DNA of 64,000 nt from an uncultured Bacillota bacterium (GTDB taxonomy: Bacteria > Bacillota > Clostridia > Peptostreptococcales > Anaerovoracaceae). Below the pieces are notes generated by a model. That model was given only the letters and a program-made list of their open reading frames with translations. It was not told the origin of the DNA and did not search any database. Positions 47,877 to 57,819 of the stretch are shown here, in pieces (within the stretch, counting starts at the first letter, position 1; every line of letters begins with the position of its first letter). Where the stretch lies: contig CAKMKG010000011.1 of the NCBI GenBank assembly GCA_927441425.1, positions 53,472 to 117,471 of the forward strand, written 5' to 3'. A program made the translations under genes and the position numbers.

Positions 47877-49355
47877 ATGGCATTAATGACTGGAGCTCAG
47901 TATATCGAGAGCTTAAAAAAACTTGACACGAAGGTGTATTTATTCGGAGAAGAAGTGAAAGATTGGGTAGATCATCCAATGATCAGACCTTCCATTGATT
48001 GTTTGGCAATGACGTATGAATTGGCACAGGATCCTCAATATGCTGATTTAATGACTGCAAAATCCAATTTGACCGGTAATACTGTAAACAGATTTTCACA
48101 TTTACATCAAGGGACTCATGACTTGATCAAAAAAGTTAAAATGCAAAGATTGCTCGGGCAAAAAACAGCTTCCTGCTTCCAGAGATGCGTAGGAATGGAT
48201 GCCTTCAATGCAGTATTTTCGACTACTTATGAAATAGATAAAAAATACGGTACAAACTATCATGAAAGATTTACGAAGTATCTTGAATACATACAGGAAA
48301 ACGATCTGGTAGTAGACGGTGCTATGACCGACCCGAAGGGCGACAGAGGCTTGGCTCCTAGCCAGCAGTCTGATCTGGATATGTTCCTGCGTATTGTCGA
48401 AAAGAGAGAAGACGGTATCGTAGTCAGAGGCGCTAAAGTTCATCAGACCGGCTCCATTAACTCCCACGAGCACCTAATCATGCCTACTATCGCAATGACA
48501 GAGGCTGACAAGCAATTTGCCGTATCCTTTTCGATCCAGTCGGACGTTCCCGGAATCTTTATGATTTATGGAAGACAGTCCTGTGATACAAGAAAATTAG
48601 AAGAGAACGCTGATATCGATCTTGGAAACAAGAAGTTTGGCGGACAGGAAGCATTGGTAGTATTTGACGACGTATTCATTCCAAATGAAAGAGTATTCTT
48701 ATGCGAAGAGTATGATTTTGCCGGAATGATGGTAGAACGATTTGCAGGATACCACAGACAGTCTTACGGCGGATGTAAAGTTGGTGTTGGTGATGTTATC
48801 ATCGGTGCAGCCGCACTTGCTGCGGATTACAATGGAGCACACAAGGCTTCCCACATCAAAGATAAGCTCATTGAAATGACGCATCTGAATGAGACATTAT
48901 ACTGCTGCGGTATCGCATGCTCCGCAGAGGGTTATCCTACAGAAGCAGGAAATTATCAGATCGATCTGCTGCTTGCCAATGTATGTAAGCAGAATGTTAC
49001 CAGATTCCCTTATGAAATTGTAAGACTTGCTGAAGATATTGCAGGCGGATTAATGGTAACTATGCCTTCTCAGAAGGACTTCAATTCTGATTTAGAGGTT
49101 GGACAGAGCGGAAAAACCATCGGAGAATGGTGTAATAAGTTCTTTGCAGCGGCTCCTGGAGTTTCCACTGAAAACAGGATGCGAGTTTTAAGATTCCTTG
49201 AAAATATCTGTCTTGGTTCATCTGCAGTTGGTTATAGAACTGAGTCTATGCATGGTGCGGGATCACCGCAAGCGCAGAGAATCATGATTGCCCGTCAGGG
49301 AAATATCAATCAGAAAAAGGAACTTGCAAAGGCTATCGCTGGAATCAAGGAGTAA
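47877..49355 (+). CDS. abfD: 4-hydroxybutyryl-CoA dehydratase/vinylacetyl-CoA isomerase
   Basis: MTGAQYIESLKKLDTKVYLFGEEV, CFQRCVGMDAFNAVF, AVSFSIQSDVPGIFMIYGRQSCDTR; followed by abfT and 4hbD. Confidence 0.93.
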   Translation: MALMTGAQYIESLKKLDTKVYLFGEEVKDWVDHPMIRPSIDCLAMTYELAQDPQYADLMTAKSNLTGNTVNRFSHLHQGTHDLIKKVKMQRLLGQKTASCFQRCVGMDAFNAVFSTTYEIDKKYGTNYHERFTKYLEYIQENDLVVDGAMTDPKGDRGLAPSQQSDLDMFLRIVEKREDGIVVRGAKVHQTGSINSHEHLIMPTIAMTEADKQFAVSFSIQSDVPGIFMIYGRQSCDTRKLEENADIDLGNKKFGGQEALVVFDDVFIPNERVFLCEEYDFAGMMVERFAGYHRQSYGGCKVGVGDVIIGAAALAADYNGAHKASHIKDKLIEMTHLNETLYCCGIACSAEGYPTEAGNYQIDLLLANVCKQNVTRFPYEIVRLAEDIAGGLMVTMPSQKDFNSDLEVGQSGKTIGEWCNKFFAAAPGVSTENRMRVLRFLENICLGSSAVGYRTESMHGAGSPQAQRIMIARQGNINQKKELAKAIAGIKE

Positions 49356-49436
49356 TCATTTACCTGAAATTAATATGCAAGGAACCGTCGGAACTTTTTC
49401 GGCGGTTCTGTGTATAAACGAAAAGGAGAGCGACCA

Positions 49437-49712
49437 ATGCTAGTCGGTGTAAAATTCTGCGGAGGCTGCAATCCCAGATACGATAGAGGTAAGGCGCTCG
49501 AGGCGATCAAAAGGCAGACCCGGGAAGAATCCGAGTTCGTCATTGCCGAAGAGGGTGGGGAATACGATACGCTACTAATAATCGGAGGATGCACAAATTG
49601 CTGTGCCTCATATTGCCAATATAAGTCAAAAAATGATACAATACGCATGTGGGATGAAAGCCACATAGACAATACCGTTCAGATAATAAAAAATGGGAGG
49701 AATGACACTTGA
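49437..49712 (+). CDS. Small cysteine-rich conserved-looking protein of unknown function inside the abf cluster
   Basis: KFCGGCNPRYDR and GGCTNCCASYCQY motifs; SD aaaggagag; stop overlaps abfT start. Confidence 0.75.
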   Translation: MLVGVKFCGGCNPRYDRGKALEAIKRQTREESEFVIAEEGGEYDTLLIIGGCTNCCASYCQYKSKNDTIRMWDESHIDNTVQIIKNGRNDT

Positions 49713-51025
49713 ACTGGAAAGAAATATATAGCAGCAGATTATGTACTGCCGAGGAAGCGGTAAAAAGCATTCAGTCAGGCGACAGAGTTGCGTTTGCACA
49801 TGCGGTTGCTGAACCGGCGGTGCTGGTAAATGCCATGGTTGCAAATGCCGCCGAATACAAGGATGTTGAGGTTTGTCATATGGTAACTCTGGGCAAGGGT
49901 GAATATACAAAGCCGGAGTATCAAGAAAACTTTCACTTCAACGGCTGGTTTACAAGCCCTTCAACGCGAGGGTGCATCGCGGATGGTTCCGGTGATTTTA
50001 CACCTGTCTTTTTCCATGAAGTACCCAATTATATTCGCAAAGGGATCTTCGCCCTTGATGTATTCATGGTCATGGTTTCACCGCCGGATGAACACGGTTA
50101 CTGTTGTGTAGGCGTTTCTGCAGACTATACGATGCAGGGCATCGAATCCGCAAAGATTGTCCTTGCGCAGGTAAATGATCAGGTGCCGGTCGTATTTGGA
50201 GATACCTTTGTCCACGTCAGCAAGATTGATAAATTTGTCGAATCTTCGCACCCACTTTTTGAATTAGGTCTGCCTAAGATCGGTGAAGTGGAACTGGAGA
50301 TTGGGAAGCACTGTGCTGAGTTGGTAGAAGATGGCTCAACCCTACAATTGGGGATCGGTGCGATTCCTGATGCAGTTCTTCAATCACTGAAGGATAAGAA
50401 GGATCTCGGAATCCATTCGGAAATGATTTCCGACGGTGTGGTAGATTTATTTGAAGCCGGTGTAGTCAATAATTCAAAAAAAGGTTTAAATAAGAATAAG
50501 ATGATCGTAACGTTCTTAATGGGATCAAAGAGACTTTACGACTTTGCCAGAGAAAATCCGGCAATTGAAATGCGACCTGTTGATTATGTTAATAATCCTG
50601 TGGTAATCGCTCAAAATACGAATATGGTATGTATCAATTCCTGCCTTGCGGTTGATTTCATGGGTCAGGTTGTATCCGACAGCATCGGGATCAAACAGTT
50701 TAGTGGTGTAGGAGGGCAGGTTGACTTTGTAAGAGGCGCAGCAATGTCACTTGACGGAAAAGGAAAAGCAATTATTGCGATGCCTTCCGTTGCAACGAAG
50801 AAGGACGGATCTATGGTATCAAAGATCACACCTTACATAGATCACGGCGCAGCAGTTACTACTTCAAGAAATGATGTGGATTACATCGTTACAGAGTATG
50901 GTATCGCAGAATTAAAGGGTAAAACCTTAAAAGAAAGAGCAAGAAATTTGATCAATATTGCTCATCCGGATTTCAGAGAAGAATTGAAGGCAGAATTTGA
51001 AAAAAGATTCTGCGCAAAATTTTAA
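49709..51025 (+). CDS. abfT: 4-hydroxybutyrate CoA-transferase
   Basis: Acetyl-CoA hydrolase/transferase family (LGIGAIPDAVLQSL, FSGVGGQVDFVRGAAMSLDGKGKAIIAMPS), gene order. Confidence 0.9.
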   Translation: MNWKEIYSSRLCTAEEAVKSIQSGDRVAFAHAVAEPAVLVNAMVANAAEYKDVEVCHMVTLGKGEYTKPEYQENFHFNGWFTSPSTRGCIADGSGDFTPVFFHEVPNYIRKGIFALDVFMVMVSPPDEHGYCCVGVSADYTMQGIESAKIVLAQVNDQVPVVFGDTFVHVSKIDKFVESSHPLFELGLPKIGEVELEIGKHCAELVEDGSTLQLGIGAIPDAVLQSLKDKKDLGIHSEMISDGVVDLFEAGVVNNSKKGLNKNKMIVTFLMGSKRLYDFARENPAIEMRPVDYVNNPVVIAQNTNMVCINSCLAVDFMGQVVSDSIGIKQFSGVGGQVDFVRGAAMSLDGKGKAIIAMPSVATKKDGSMVSKITPYIDHGAAVTTSRNDVDYIVTEYGIAELKGKTLKERARNLINIAHPDFREELKAEFEKRFCAKF

Positions 51026-51085
51026 TCTATCCCATCGACAGTATCGTTATATGGGTTCATAGGACCTAATGAAGGAGGAATAAAA

Positions 51086-52204
51086 ATGCAAGCATTAAGA
51101 GTAGTTCCAAAAGTGTTTTATTTTGATACGTTCAAAGAATTCAATGATGAATTCAAGGTTGGCAAAGACGATCTGGTTCTGACAAATGAATGGATGTATA
51201 CTCCGTACATGAAGCCCCTCGGAATTGAAACCAACGTAATCTTTCAGGAAAAGTTCGGCGCAGGCGAACCTTCCGATGAAATGATCGATGCCATCGCAGT
51301 AGAAATGAAGAAATACGATTTTAAGAGAATCGTTGCCTTTGGCGGCGGTACAATCGTAGATATCTGCAAGATCCTTGCACTGGATGTTCCTGAAAAATCA
51401 GTGGATCTTTTCACCGGTGCTGTTGCACCGAAGAAGGTAAAAGAGCTTGTAGTCGTTCCGACAACTTGTGGAACAGGAAGCGAAGTAACCAATGTTACCA
51501 TTGCTGAGCTGAAATCTTTACATACAAAAAAGGGCCTAGCTGTAGATCAAACTTATGCTGATTATGCAGTGCTGGTTCCTGAGACAGTGAAAGGATTGCC
51601 GTACAAGTTCTTTGTAACAAGCTCCGTGGACGCTTTGATCCATGCGATTGAATCCTATCTGTCACCAAAGGCTTCCCCGTTTACAGAAATGTATTCCCTC
51701 CAAGCGATTCAGATGATTATGGATGGATATAAGGAAGTCGTTGAGAAGGGTGAAGAGGAAAGGTTCAAATATCTAAAGGAATTCGTGCTGGCATCCTGTT
51801 ATGCCGGTATTGCTTTTGGAAATGCAGGCTGTGCGGCTGTTCATGCGCTTTCCTACTCCATCGGGGGAGCATTCCATGTACCTCACGGGGAAGCGAATTA
51901 TCAGTTTTTTACTGAAGTATTCAAGATGTATACCAGAAAGAATCCGGACGGAAAAATTAAGCAGGCTACAAAGATATTCGCAGATGCCCTTGGCGTTGAT
52001 CCAAACGGCGATGTATACGGCGAGCTGGAAAAATTCCTGAATAAATTGATCTTGAAAAAACCATTAAGAGAATATGGAATGGTTGAAGCGCAGATTGACG
52101 AATTTACCAAGTCAACAGTTGATAACCAGCAGCGACTATTAGGAAACAACTACGTTTATCTGACAGATGCAGAAATCAGAGAGATCTTTGCAAATCTATA
52201 CTAA
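51086..52204 (+). CDS. 4hbD: NAD-dependent 4-hydroxybutyrate dehydrogenase (Fe-ADH family)
   Basis: FGGGTIVDICKILAL, PTTCGTGSEVTNVTIAELKSL, gene order. Confidence 0.9.
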   Translation: MQALRVVPKVFYFDTFKEFNDEFKVGKDDLVLTNEWMYTPYMKPLGIETNVIFQEKFGAGEPSDEMIDAIAVEMKKYDFKRIVAFGGGTIVDICKILALDVPEKSVDLFTGAVAPKKVKELVVVPTTCGTGSEVTNVTIAELKSLHTKKGLAVDQTYADYAVLVPETVKGLPYKFFVTSSVDALIHAIESYLSPKASPFTEMYSLQAIQMIMDGYKEVVEKGEEERFKYLKEFVLASCYAGIAFGNAGCAAVHALSYSIGGAFHVPHGEANYQFFTEVFKMYTRKNPDGKIKQATKIFADALGVDPNGDVYGELEKFLNKLILKKPLREYGMVEAQIDEFTKSTVDNQQRLLGNNYVYLTDAEIREIFANLY

Positions 52205-52223
52205 GTGATTCTTTTATAACCAT

Positions 52224-52258
52224 AAAAATAAGTGCACCGATCCGGTGCACTTATTTTA
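52224..52258. terminator. Bidirectional intrinsic terminator
   Basis: aaaataagtgcaccg-at-ccggtgcacttatttt-type near-perfect hairpin. Confidence 0.8.
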
Positions 52259-52999
52259 AATTTGATTCCAGATTTCCTGCGCTTTCACCGCCTGCTCCTT
52301 CAGCATGTAGCTTCCATTGATTCCTTTGATACCAAGCTCTTCGGCATATTGCAGAAGAAGGGTTTTTGGCGGATTGTAAACCATATCGATGACTATCTCA
52401 GTATGGATGGATTCCTTGGGAATTGGTGATGCGTCCACATTGGGGTACATGCCTACCGGGGTGCAGTTGATCAGAAGGTCGCTTTTTACAACTGCTTCCT
52501 TAAAGAACTCATAGGACACAGTATAATTTCCATGGAAGTTCTGCTTCCCTCTGCTTACAATCGTAAGATCATATATTCCTAGATCAAGAAGTCCTTTTAC
52601 AACCGCCTTTGCAACACCGCCTGAGCCTAGAATTACAGCTGCTTTTCCCTTTACTGTAATGTTGTTATGGCCAAGCAATGAAAGGAATCCGTCGTAGTCA
52701 GTATTGAAACCCGTAGCCTTACCATTATCAAATAAGACCGTATTGACTGCACCGATATATTTCGCTTGTTGTGAAATACCATCCAACAGGGGAATCACAG
52801 ACTCTTTGTATGGAATCGTGACATTGACTCCTCGGTAATCAGAATTTTTTAATGCGATAAAGTCTTGGGCAAAAGTATCCTTTGAAAATTCCAGTATTTC
52901 ATAAATACCGTTTATCCCTCTTTGTTTCATAATTTCATCGTGTATTTGAGGGGAGAGGCTATGGGCTAGCTTTTCACCTACGAGACCCAATTTCATCAT
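52256..52999 (-). CDS. aroE: Shikimate dehydrogenase
   Basis: LGLVGEKLAHSLSPQIHDEI, NVTIPYKE, GAVNTV, ILGSGGVAKAVVKGL. Confidence 0.93.
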   Translation of the reverse strand: MMKLGLVGEKLAHSLSPQIHDEIMKQRGINGIYEILEFSKDTFAQDFIALKNSDYRGVNVTIPYKESVIPLLDGISQQAKYIGAVNTVLFDNGKATGFNTDYDGFLSLLGHNNITVKGKAAVILGSGGVAKAVVKGLLDLGIYDLTIVSRGKQNFHGNYTVSYEFFKEAVVKSDLLINCTPVGMYPNVDASPIPKESIHTEIVIDMVYNPPKTLLLQYAEELGIKGINGSYMLKEQAVKAQEIWNQI

Positions 53000-53103
53000 T
53001 TACTTTGACCTCCAACTGTTTTCATTTTATCATACATGCAACGTCTGCGTATGATTCAATGATTCCTAGCATCTGTGAAATCATTATAGCATAAAATGTA
53101 TAT

Positions 53104-54171
53104 TTAATCGATAAACTTACGAATATCCGATTTTTCGATGGGGTAGAGATAACCATTTCCTATTTTTTCAAGGAGGACAAGATTCATCTTATTCCCGCGG
53201 CGTTTTTTATCTCGCATGGCTGTCTGTGCCAGAAGATTCTTATCAATGCCTTGAGGAAGTTCCGCCGGAAGTCCGTATTCAAGAAGTAATTCTTTCAGCA
53301 TGGCGGAGGTGTTGATCCCGGTCAGTCCCATAGCTTCACTATGTTCGGTGATGGTTTGCATTCCGATAGCAACCGCTTGACCATGTCCGAAGTGCCTATA
53401 ATCAGAAAGGTTCTCAATCGCATGGCCGATGGTATGGCCGAAATTGGTAAGCATTCGGATACCCTGATCTTTTTCATCCTGCTCAATCATCTGCTTTTTA
53501 ATAAGACAACAGCGGTAAATAATGGACTCAATCAGCTGTGCGTCGCGATGGTTGTTCATTCTGATCAGGTCAGAGAAAAGATCGGCATCGGCAACACAGG
53601 CATATTTAATGATTTCCGCCATCCCGTCAGCCATATGATAATCAGACAGTGTTTTGACAAAATCCGGATCAATAAATACATAGGATGGCTGATAAAAGGT
53701 TCCAACGAGATTTTTGCCTTCCGGCAAATTAACTCCGTTCTTACCGCCTATGCTGCTGTCAACTTGACCAATCAAAGTGGTTGGAATCTGCACAAAATCC
53801 ACCCCTCTTAAAAAGGTTGCAGCGACGAATCCCGAGATGTCGCCGACTACGCCTCCTCCCAGCGAAACGATTACATCATCACGGGAGAGTTGAAAGTCGA
53901 CTAATCTTTTATAAATTACCGTCAAGGTATCAAAGGATTTGCTGGTATCTCCGGCGGGCAGGCTAATGATGACCCATTCACAATGGGAAGCGTTCAGTTG
54001 CTTTTCTAAAAAATCTCCATAGGTTTTTTCTATGTTTTCATCTGTGATCAAGGCTATTTTTTTCCCCGAAAAATGCTCACCCAGAATAGTACCGATGGTT
54101 CGGAACAAACCACTTTCGATTGTTACCGGATATTTTCTGCTTTTCATGTTGATCGCTAAATTATATTTCAT
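53104..54171 (-). CDS. aroB: 3-dehydroquinate synthase
   Basis: SLGGGVVGDISGFVAATFLRGVDFVQIPTTLIGQVDSSIGGKNGVNL. Confidence 0.93.
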   Translation of the reverse strand: MKYNLAINMKSRKYPVTIESGLFRTIGTILGEHFSGKKIALITDENIEKTYGDFLEKQLNASHCEWVIISLPAGDTSKSFDTLTVIYKRLVDFQLSRDDVIVSLGGGVVGDISGFVAATFLRGVDFVQIPTTLIGQVDSSIGGKNGVNLPEGKNLVGTFYQPSYVFIDPDFVKTLSDYHMADGMAEIIKYACVADADLFSDLIRMNNHRDAQLIESIIYRCCLIKKQMIEQDEKDQGIRMLTNFGHTIGHAIENLSDYRHFGHGQAVAIGMQTITEHSEAMGLTGINTSAMLKELLLEYGLPAELPQGIDKNLLAQTAMRDKKRRGNKMNLVLLEKIGNGYLYPIEKSDIRKFID

Positions 54172-54424
54172 ATGAAAACCTCCAATCATTTATCCTTACT
54201 AAGATGCGAGGATTATATTCGTAACTGCATATTTCGTTCATGTTTCGATGAAAATCATAATAGTAATAGATAGTATACACCAATTGGGAATAAGAAGCAA
54301 ATTCGTTATGGAAAGGATTTGGTCCAAAAGAAACAAAATTCAACAAATTATTGCAATCTGATAAAAATGGAATATAATAAAATGAGTGTGTGTATTGAAA
54401 TGGAAATGAAAGAGAGAGAAAGAA

Positions 54425-55156
54425 ATGGATCAGAATATTATTGTAAATGAAAGCAGTCAAAATCTGAGAGCCCTTGGCCGAGATGCCCTCATGGGGAAAT
54501 GGAGCATGGGAGTGATTGGGACCTTGTTGTTCGCCTTGTTGACCACAGTCCCGGTCATTATTTTAAATGCGATTTTTGGAGACGGGGATATGTCGTCTAC
54601 GGGAATTTCCAGTATTTACAGCCTGTTGATAACGGGACCGATGACCCTTGGTTATGCTATGTTTGCCATTGCGATTTTCAGAAAAAGGGAGACCTCGCCG
54701 GCAGAAGTGTTTTATGGATTTGAACGTTTTGGAAAAGCGTTCGGATTATATATCGTCATGTCCATATTTATTTTGCTCTGGACGCTGCTGTTAATTATTC
54801 CGGGGATCATTGCCGTATTCCGATACAGTATGAGCTTTTATATTTTGGCTGATCACCCAGAAATGGGAATCATGGAAGCCATCAACGAAAGCAAGCGCAT
54901 GATGAGAGGCAACAAGTGGAAATTTTTCTGTCTGAACCTTTCCTTTCTCGGTTGGGGCATTTTATGCCTGTTTACGATGGGAATCGGCTTTCTATGGCTT
55001 GGACCATACATGGAAGTAACCATTATCGCATTTTACGATATTGCAAACGGCAGTCTGAGATCGGTCAGAAGAATTGAAGGAGATGTGGCAGCAGGCGAAA
55101 GAACCGTTGAGGATCCGATCACGGTATATAAGGAAGAGACAAAAATCGAAGAATAA
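54425..55156 (+). CDS. DUF975-family membrane protein
   Basis: LRALGRDALMGKWSMGVIGTLL; TM segments; ISKRMM-like MEAINESKRMMRGNKWKFF. Confidence 0.75.
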   Translation: MDQNIIVNESSQNLRALGRDALMGKWSMGVIGTLLFALLTTVPVIILNAIFGDGDMSSTGISSIYSLLITGPMTLGYAMFAIAIFRKRETSPAEVFYGFERFGKAFGLYIVMSIFILLWTLLLIIPGIIAVFRYSMSFYILADHPEMGIMEAINESKRMMRGNKWKFFCLNLSFLGWGILCLFTMGIGFLWLGPYMEVTIIAFYDIANGSLRSVRRIEGDVAAGERTVEDPITVYKEETKIEE

Positions 55157-55186
55157 TTCCAATATAAGTGAAAAAACACCTTATAC

Positions 55187-55246
55187 GAATAAAGCACCAA
55201 GCCTTACTCAAGTACAAAAATGGGCACGGTGCTTTTTATTTCTTTG
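55187..55246 (+). terminator. Intrinsic terminator
   Basis: aaagcacc...ggtgctttttattt. Confidence 0.6.
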
Positions 55247-55262
55247 GGAGAGATGAATTGAT

Positions 55263-56381
55263 CTATCGTTGGCTGAACTTCAAGGTTAAATCCTGTCTGA
55301 GTGCATCTATTTTCAAAAAATCCATGTTAGGAACATAGTATTTTTCCAGCTCATCGTGTTCTTTCTTTGCCTGACCGAGACAAAAGATTCCTTTCTCAAG
55401 GAGCTCCTCCATCTTCTTTTTACTGTCCGCAAGGATCGATTCCTGGTATTGAATCCCATCATAACGGATGATGTTTTCCAGATGAATCGGAATAAGCTCC
55501 ATTTCCAGCCCTGACTGATCAATGGTATGATATTGGTTGCATGTAATAAAGGCCAAACGCAATTCCGGGATGAGTAGATGCTCAAGCTTGGTTGACGGTT
55601 TCATCGGGCAATAGTAACCTTCCACCGAATACCCTCTGTAAACTGCTCCTTCCATAAACAAATTCAGCATTCTTTCACTGCTGACACCCACAGGAGCATG
55701 GATCAGATACACTTTTTCACAGCCTTTCAGCAGGGAATCTAAGTAATGTTCAAAACCGTTGGGTGTAATCGCGCTCGCAAAAAATTTCTTGATATTACCC
55801 TGTATTGAACTGATCTCTCTATGTGCCAATTCATCGCCGATGATCTTCGCTGATATTTTGTAAAGCTCTTCGTGCTTAATGGCGGATTCGTAAATACTGC
55901 AAAGGTTATCATACATTTTTCCGGCAGCAGCCAGATAATTGTAAACTCTGCTGAATATGCTTTTAATTCGTTCGTTGTTGTTGATCAATGCTTCCTTATT
56001 CTTTCTGATCCCTTCTTCATTCCAGTAATCTCCCAAATGGATGATGGAATCAACCGCCCCCGGATTAATGGGATCCACAATATGAGGAGAGGTACCATCT
56101 ATCATTGCAATCTTTTTATCGCGGATGACGACGCCATCCAGAGAATGATTGTCTGAGGAACAGTGCATAAAATCCACATCATGACCTTCCTGAAGCATGG
56201 TATCGCCTATTTTTTTCATAAAGGTCGACTTCCCGACACCCGGACCGCCTTTAATACAAATGATTTTGTCTGCCTCCCTTTGGCCAAGTATATATTGATA
56301 ATACGAAAAAAAACCCTCGGGGGTGTTGTTGCCAGGGTACATATGTCTTTCGACTCCCGCCATACACATCTTCCTTTCCAT
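55263..56381 (-). CDS. Tandem P-loop ATPase-like protein (PRK06851-type), second P-loop degenerate; start uncertain
   Basis: IKGGPGVGKSTFMKKIG first P-loop; second half repeats the fold (FFASAITPNGFEHYLDSLLKGCEKVYLIHAPVGVSSERM) without GKS/T. Confidence 0.65.
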   Translation of the reverse strand: MERKMCMAGVERHMYPGNNTPEGFFSYYQYILGQREADKIICIKGGPGVGKSTFMKKIGDTMLQEGHDVDFMHCSSDNHSLDGVVIRDKKIAMIDGTSPHIVDPINPGAVDSIIHLGDYWNEEGIRKNKEALINNNERIKSIFSRVYNYLAAAGKMYDNLCSIYESAIKHEELYKISAKIIGDELAHREISSIQGNIKKFFASAITPNGFEHYLDSLLKGCEKVYLIHAPVGVSSERMLNLFMEGAVYRGYSVEGYYCPMKPSTKLEHLLIPELRLAFITCNQYHTIDQSGLEMELIPIHLENIIRYDGIQYQESILADSKKKMEELLEKGIFCLGQAKKEHDELEKYYVPNMDFLKIDALRQDLTLKFSQR

Positions 56382-56594
56382 AGCATTTCCTTTCATGATA
56401 TGCAGGAGGGAGGCTTTCGGTGATATCGAAATACCTGATCCCATGTCCCTTTTTAAACAATACGGCCTTTTTCTACTCCTGTGATTCGACTGCTTACAGC
56501 CCATTTAGACATTGATAAACGAAGGGAAAAGTATTATAATAATTAAAGTTTATACATTCAGCATCCTAATGATTAGGATTCGAAGGAGATGCAG

Positions 56595-57803
56595 ATGAGC
56601 CAGAATTTTATTCCCCTTCTCTTTGCAGGAGATATCAACGTTTACAGTGTTGCGAGAGCCTTCCACGAGCAATATGATATCAAGTCGAGTGTTTTCGGAA
56701 AATATAAGACAGGTCCATGTTTTGACAGCAAAATCATGAATTATTTTTCGAATCCTTATATTGATGAGCAAGATACATTCCTAGCAGTAATAATAGAATT
56801 TGCAAAAGAGCATCAAGACAAGACCATCCTTGCCGTCGGCTGCGGAGACAGCTATGTACAACTGCTCAGCCAGAACAAGGACAACCTTCCTGAAAATGTC
56901 ATTGCACCCTATATTGACATCGATAGGATGAATGATCTGATCCATAAAGAAAAATTTTACATGATGTGCGAGGAAATTGGTGTAGATTATCCTAACACCT
57001 TTGTACATCGTGAGGAAATGGGACCGGTGTTTGAACTGCCCTTTGATGCTCCGTATATCGTCAAGCCTTCCAACGGGATCGCATATTGGAGACATCCCTT
57101 TGCAACACAGAAAAAGGTGTACAAGGCAAAAGACAGAAAAGAACTCCAGAGCATTCTTAACGATATCTATGGTGCCGGTTATAACGACTCCATCATCATT
57201 CAGGATTTTATTCCCGGGGATGATACCTATATGAGAGTTCTGACCAATTATTCCGATCAGAACGGCAAGGTGAAACTGATGTCACTGGGCCATGTGCTGC
57301 TGGAGGTACATACGCCACATGGCATTGGAAATCATGCGGTCATTATCACGGAGCACAACGAAGAGGTGACGGAAAAGTTCAAAAATCTACTGGAAGATAT
57401 GCATTATATCGGGTTTTCTAATTTTGACATCAAGTACGATCAAAGGGATGGAAAATTTAAGGTCTTTGAAATCAATACGCGGCAAGGAAGAAGCAATTTT
57501 TATGTCACTGGCGCGGGACAGAATATTGCAAAGTACCTTGTGGAAGATTATATAGAACAGAACGAAATAGAATTGAAAATCATCACGGAAAAATCACTAT
57601 GGCTCGTCGTGCCGAAAGGTGTTGCCTTCCGATATATCAGACCGGAGGAATACCGAAAGGAAATGAGAGCGTTAATACAGTCCGGGAAATATGTGAATCC
57701 GTTATTTTATAAAAAAGATACCGCTTTCATCAGAATGTTGCGGTTATACAAATCTCAACTGGGCGAGTATTACAAATACTGGAAGTATCTAGGAAGGCAA
57801 TAG
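56595..57803 (+). CDS. ATP-grasp carboxylate-amine ligase (D-aspartate ligase-like)
   Basis: PYIVKPSNGIAYWRH, IIQDFIPGDDTYMRVLTNY, IGFSNFDIKYDQRDGKFKVFEINTRQGRSNFYVTGAG: ATP-grasp fold motifs. Confidence 0.75.
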   Translation: MSQNFIPLLFAGDINVYSVARAFHEQYDIKSSVFGKYKTGPCFDSKIMNYFSNPYIDEQDTFLAVIIEFAKEHQDKTILAVGCGDSYVQLLSQNKDNLPENVIAPYIDIDRMNDLIHKEKFYMMCEEIGVDYPNTFVHREEMGPVFELPFDAPYIVKPSNGIAYWRHPFATQKKVYKAKDRKELQSILNDIYGAGYNDSIIIQDFIPGDDTYMRVLTNYSDQNGKVKLMSLGHVLLEVHTPHGIGNHAVIITEHNEEVTEKFKNLLEDMHYIGFSNFDIKYDQRDGKFKVFEINTRQGRSNFYVTGAGQNIAKYLVEDYIEQNEIELKIITEKSLWLVVPKGVAFRYIRPEEYRKEMRALIQSGKYVNPLFYKKDTAFIRMLRLYKSQLGEYYKYWKYLGRQ

Positions 57804-57819
57804 TGGGGGATAAGGATTT

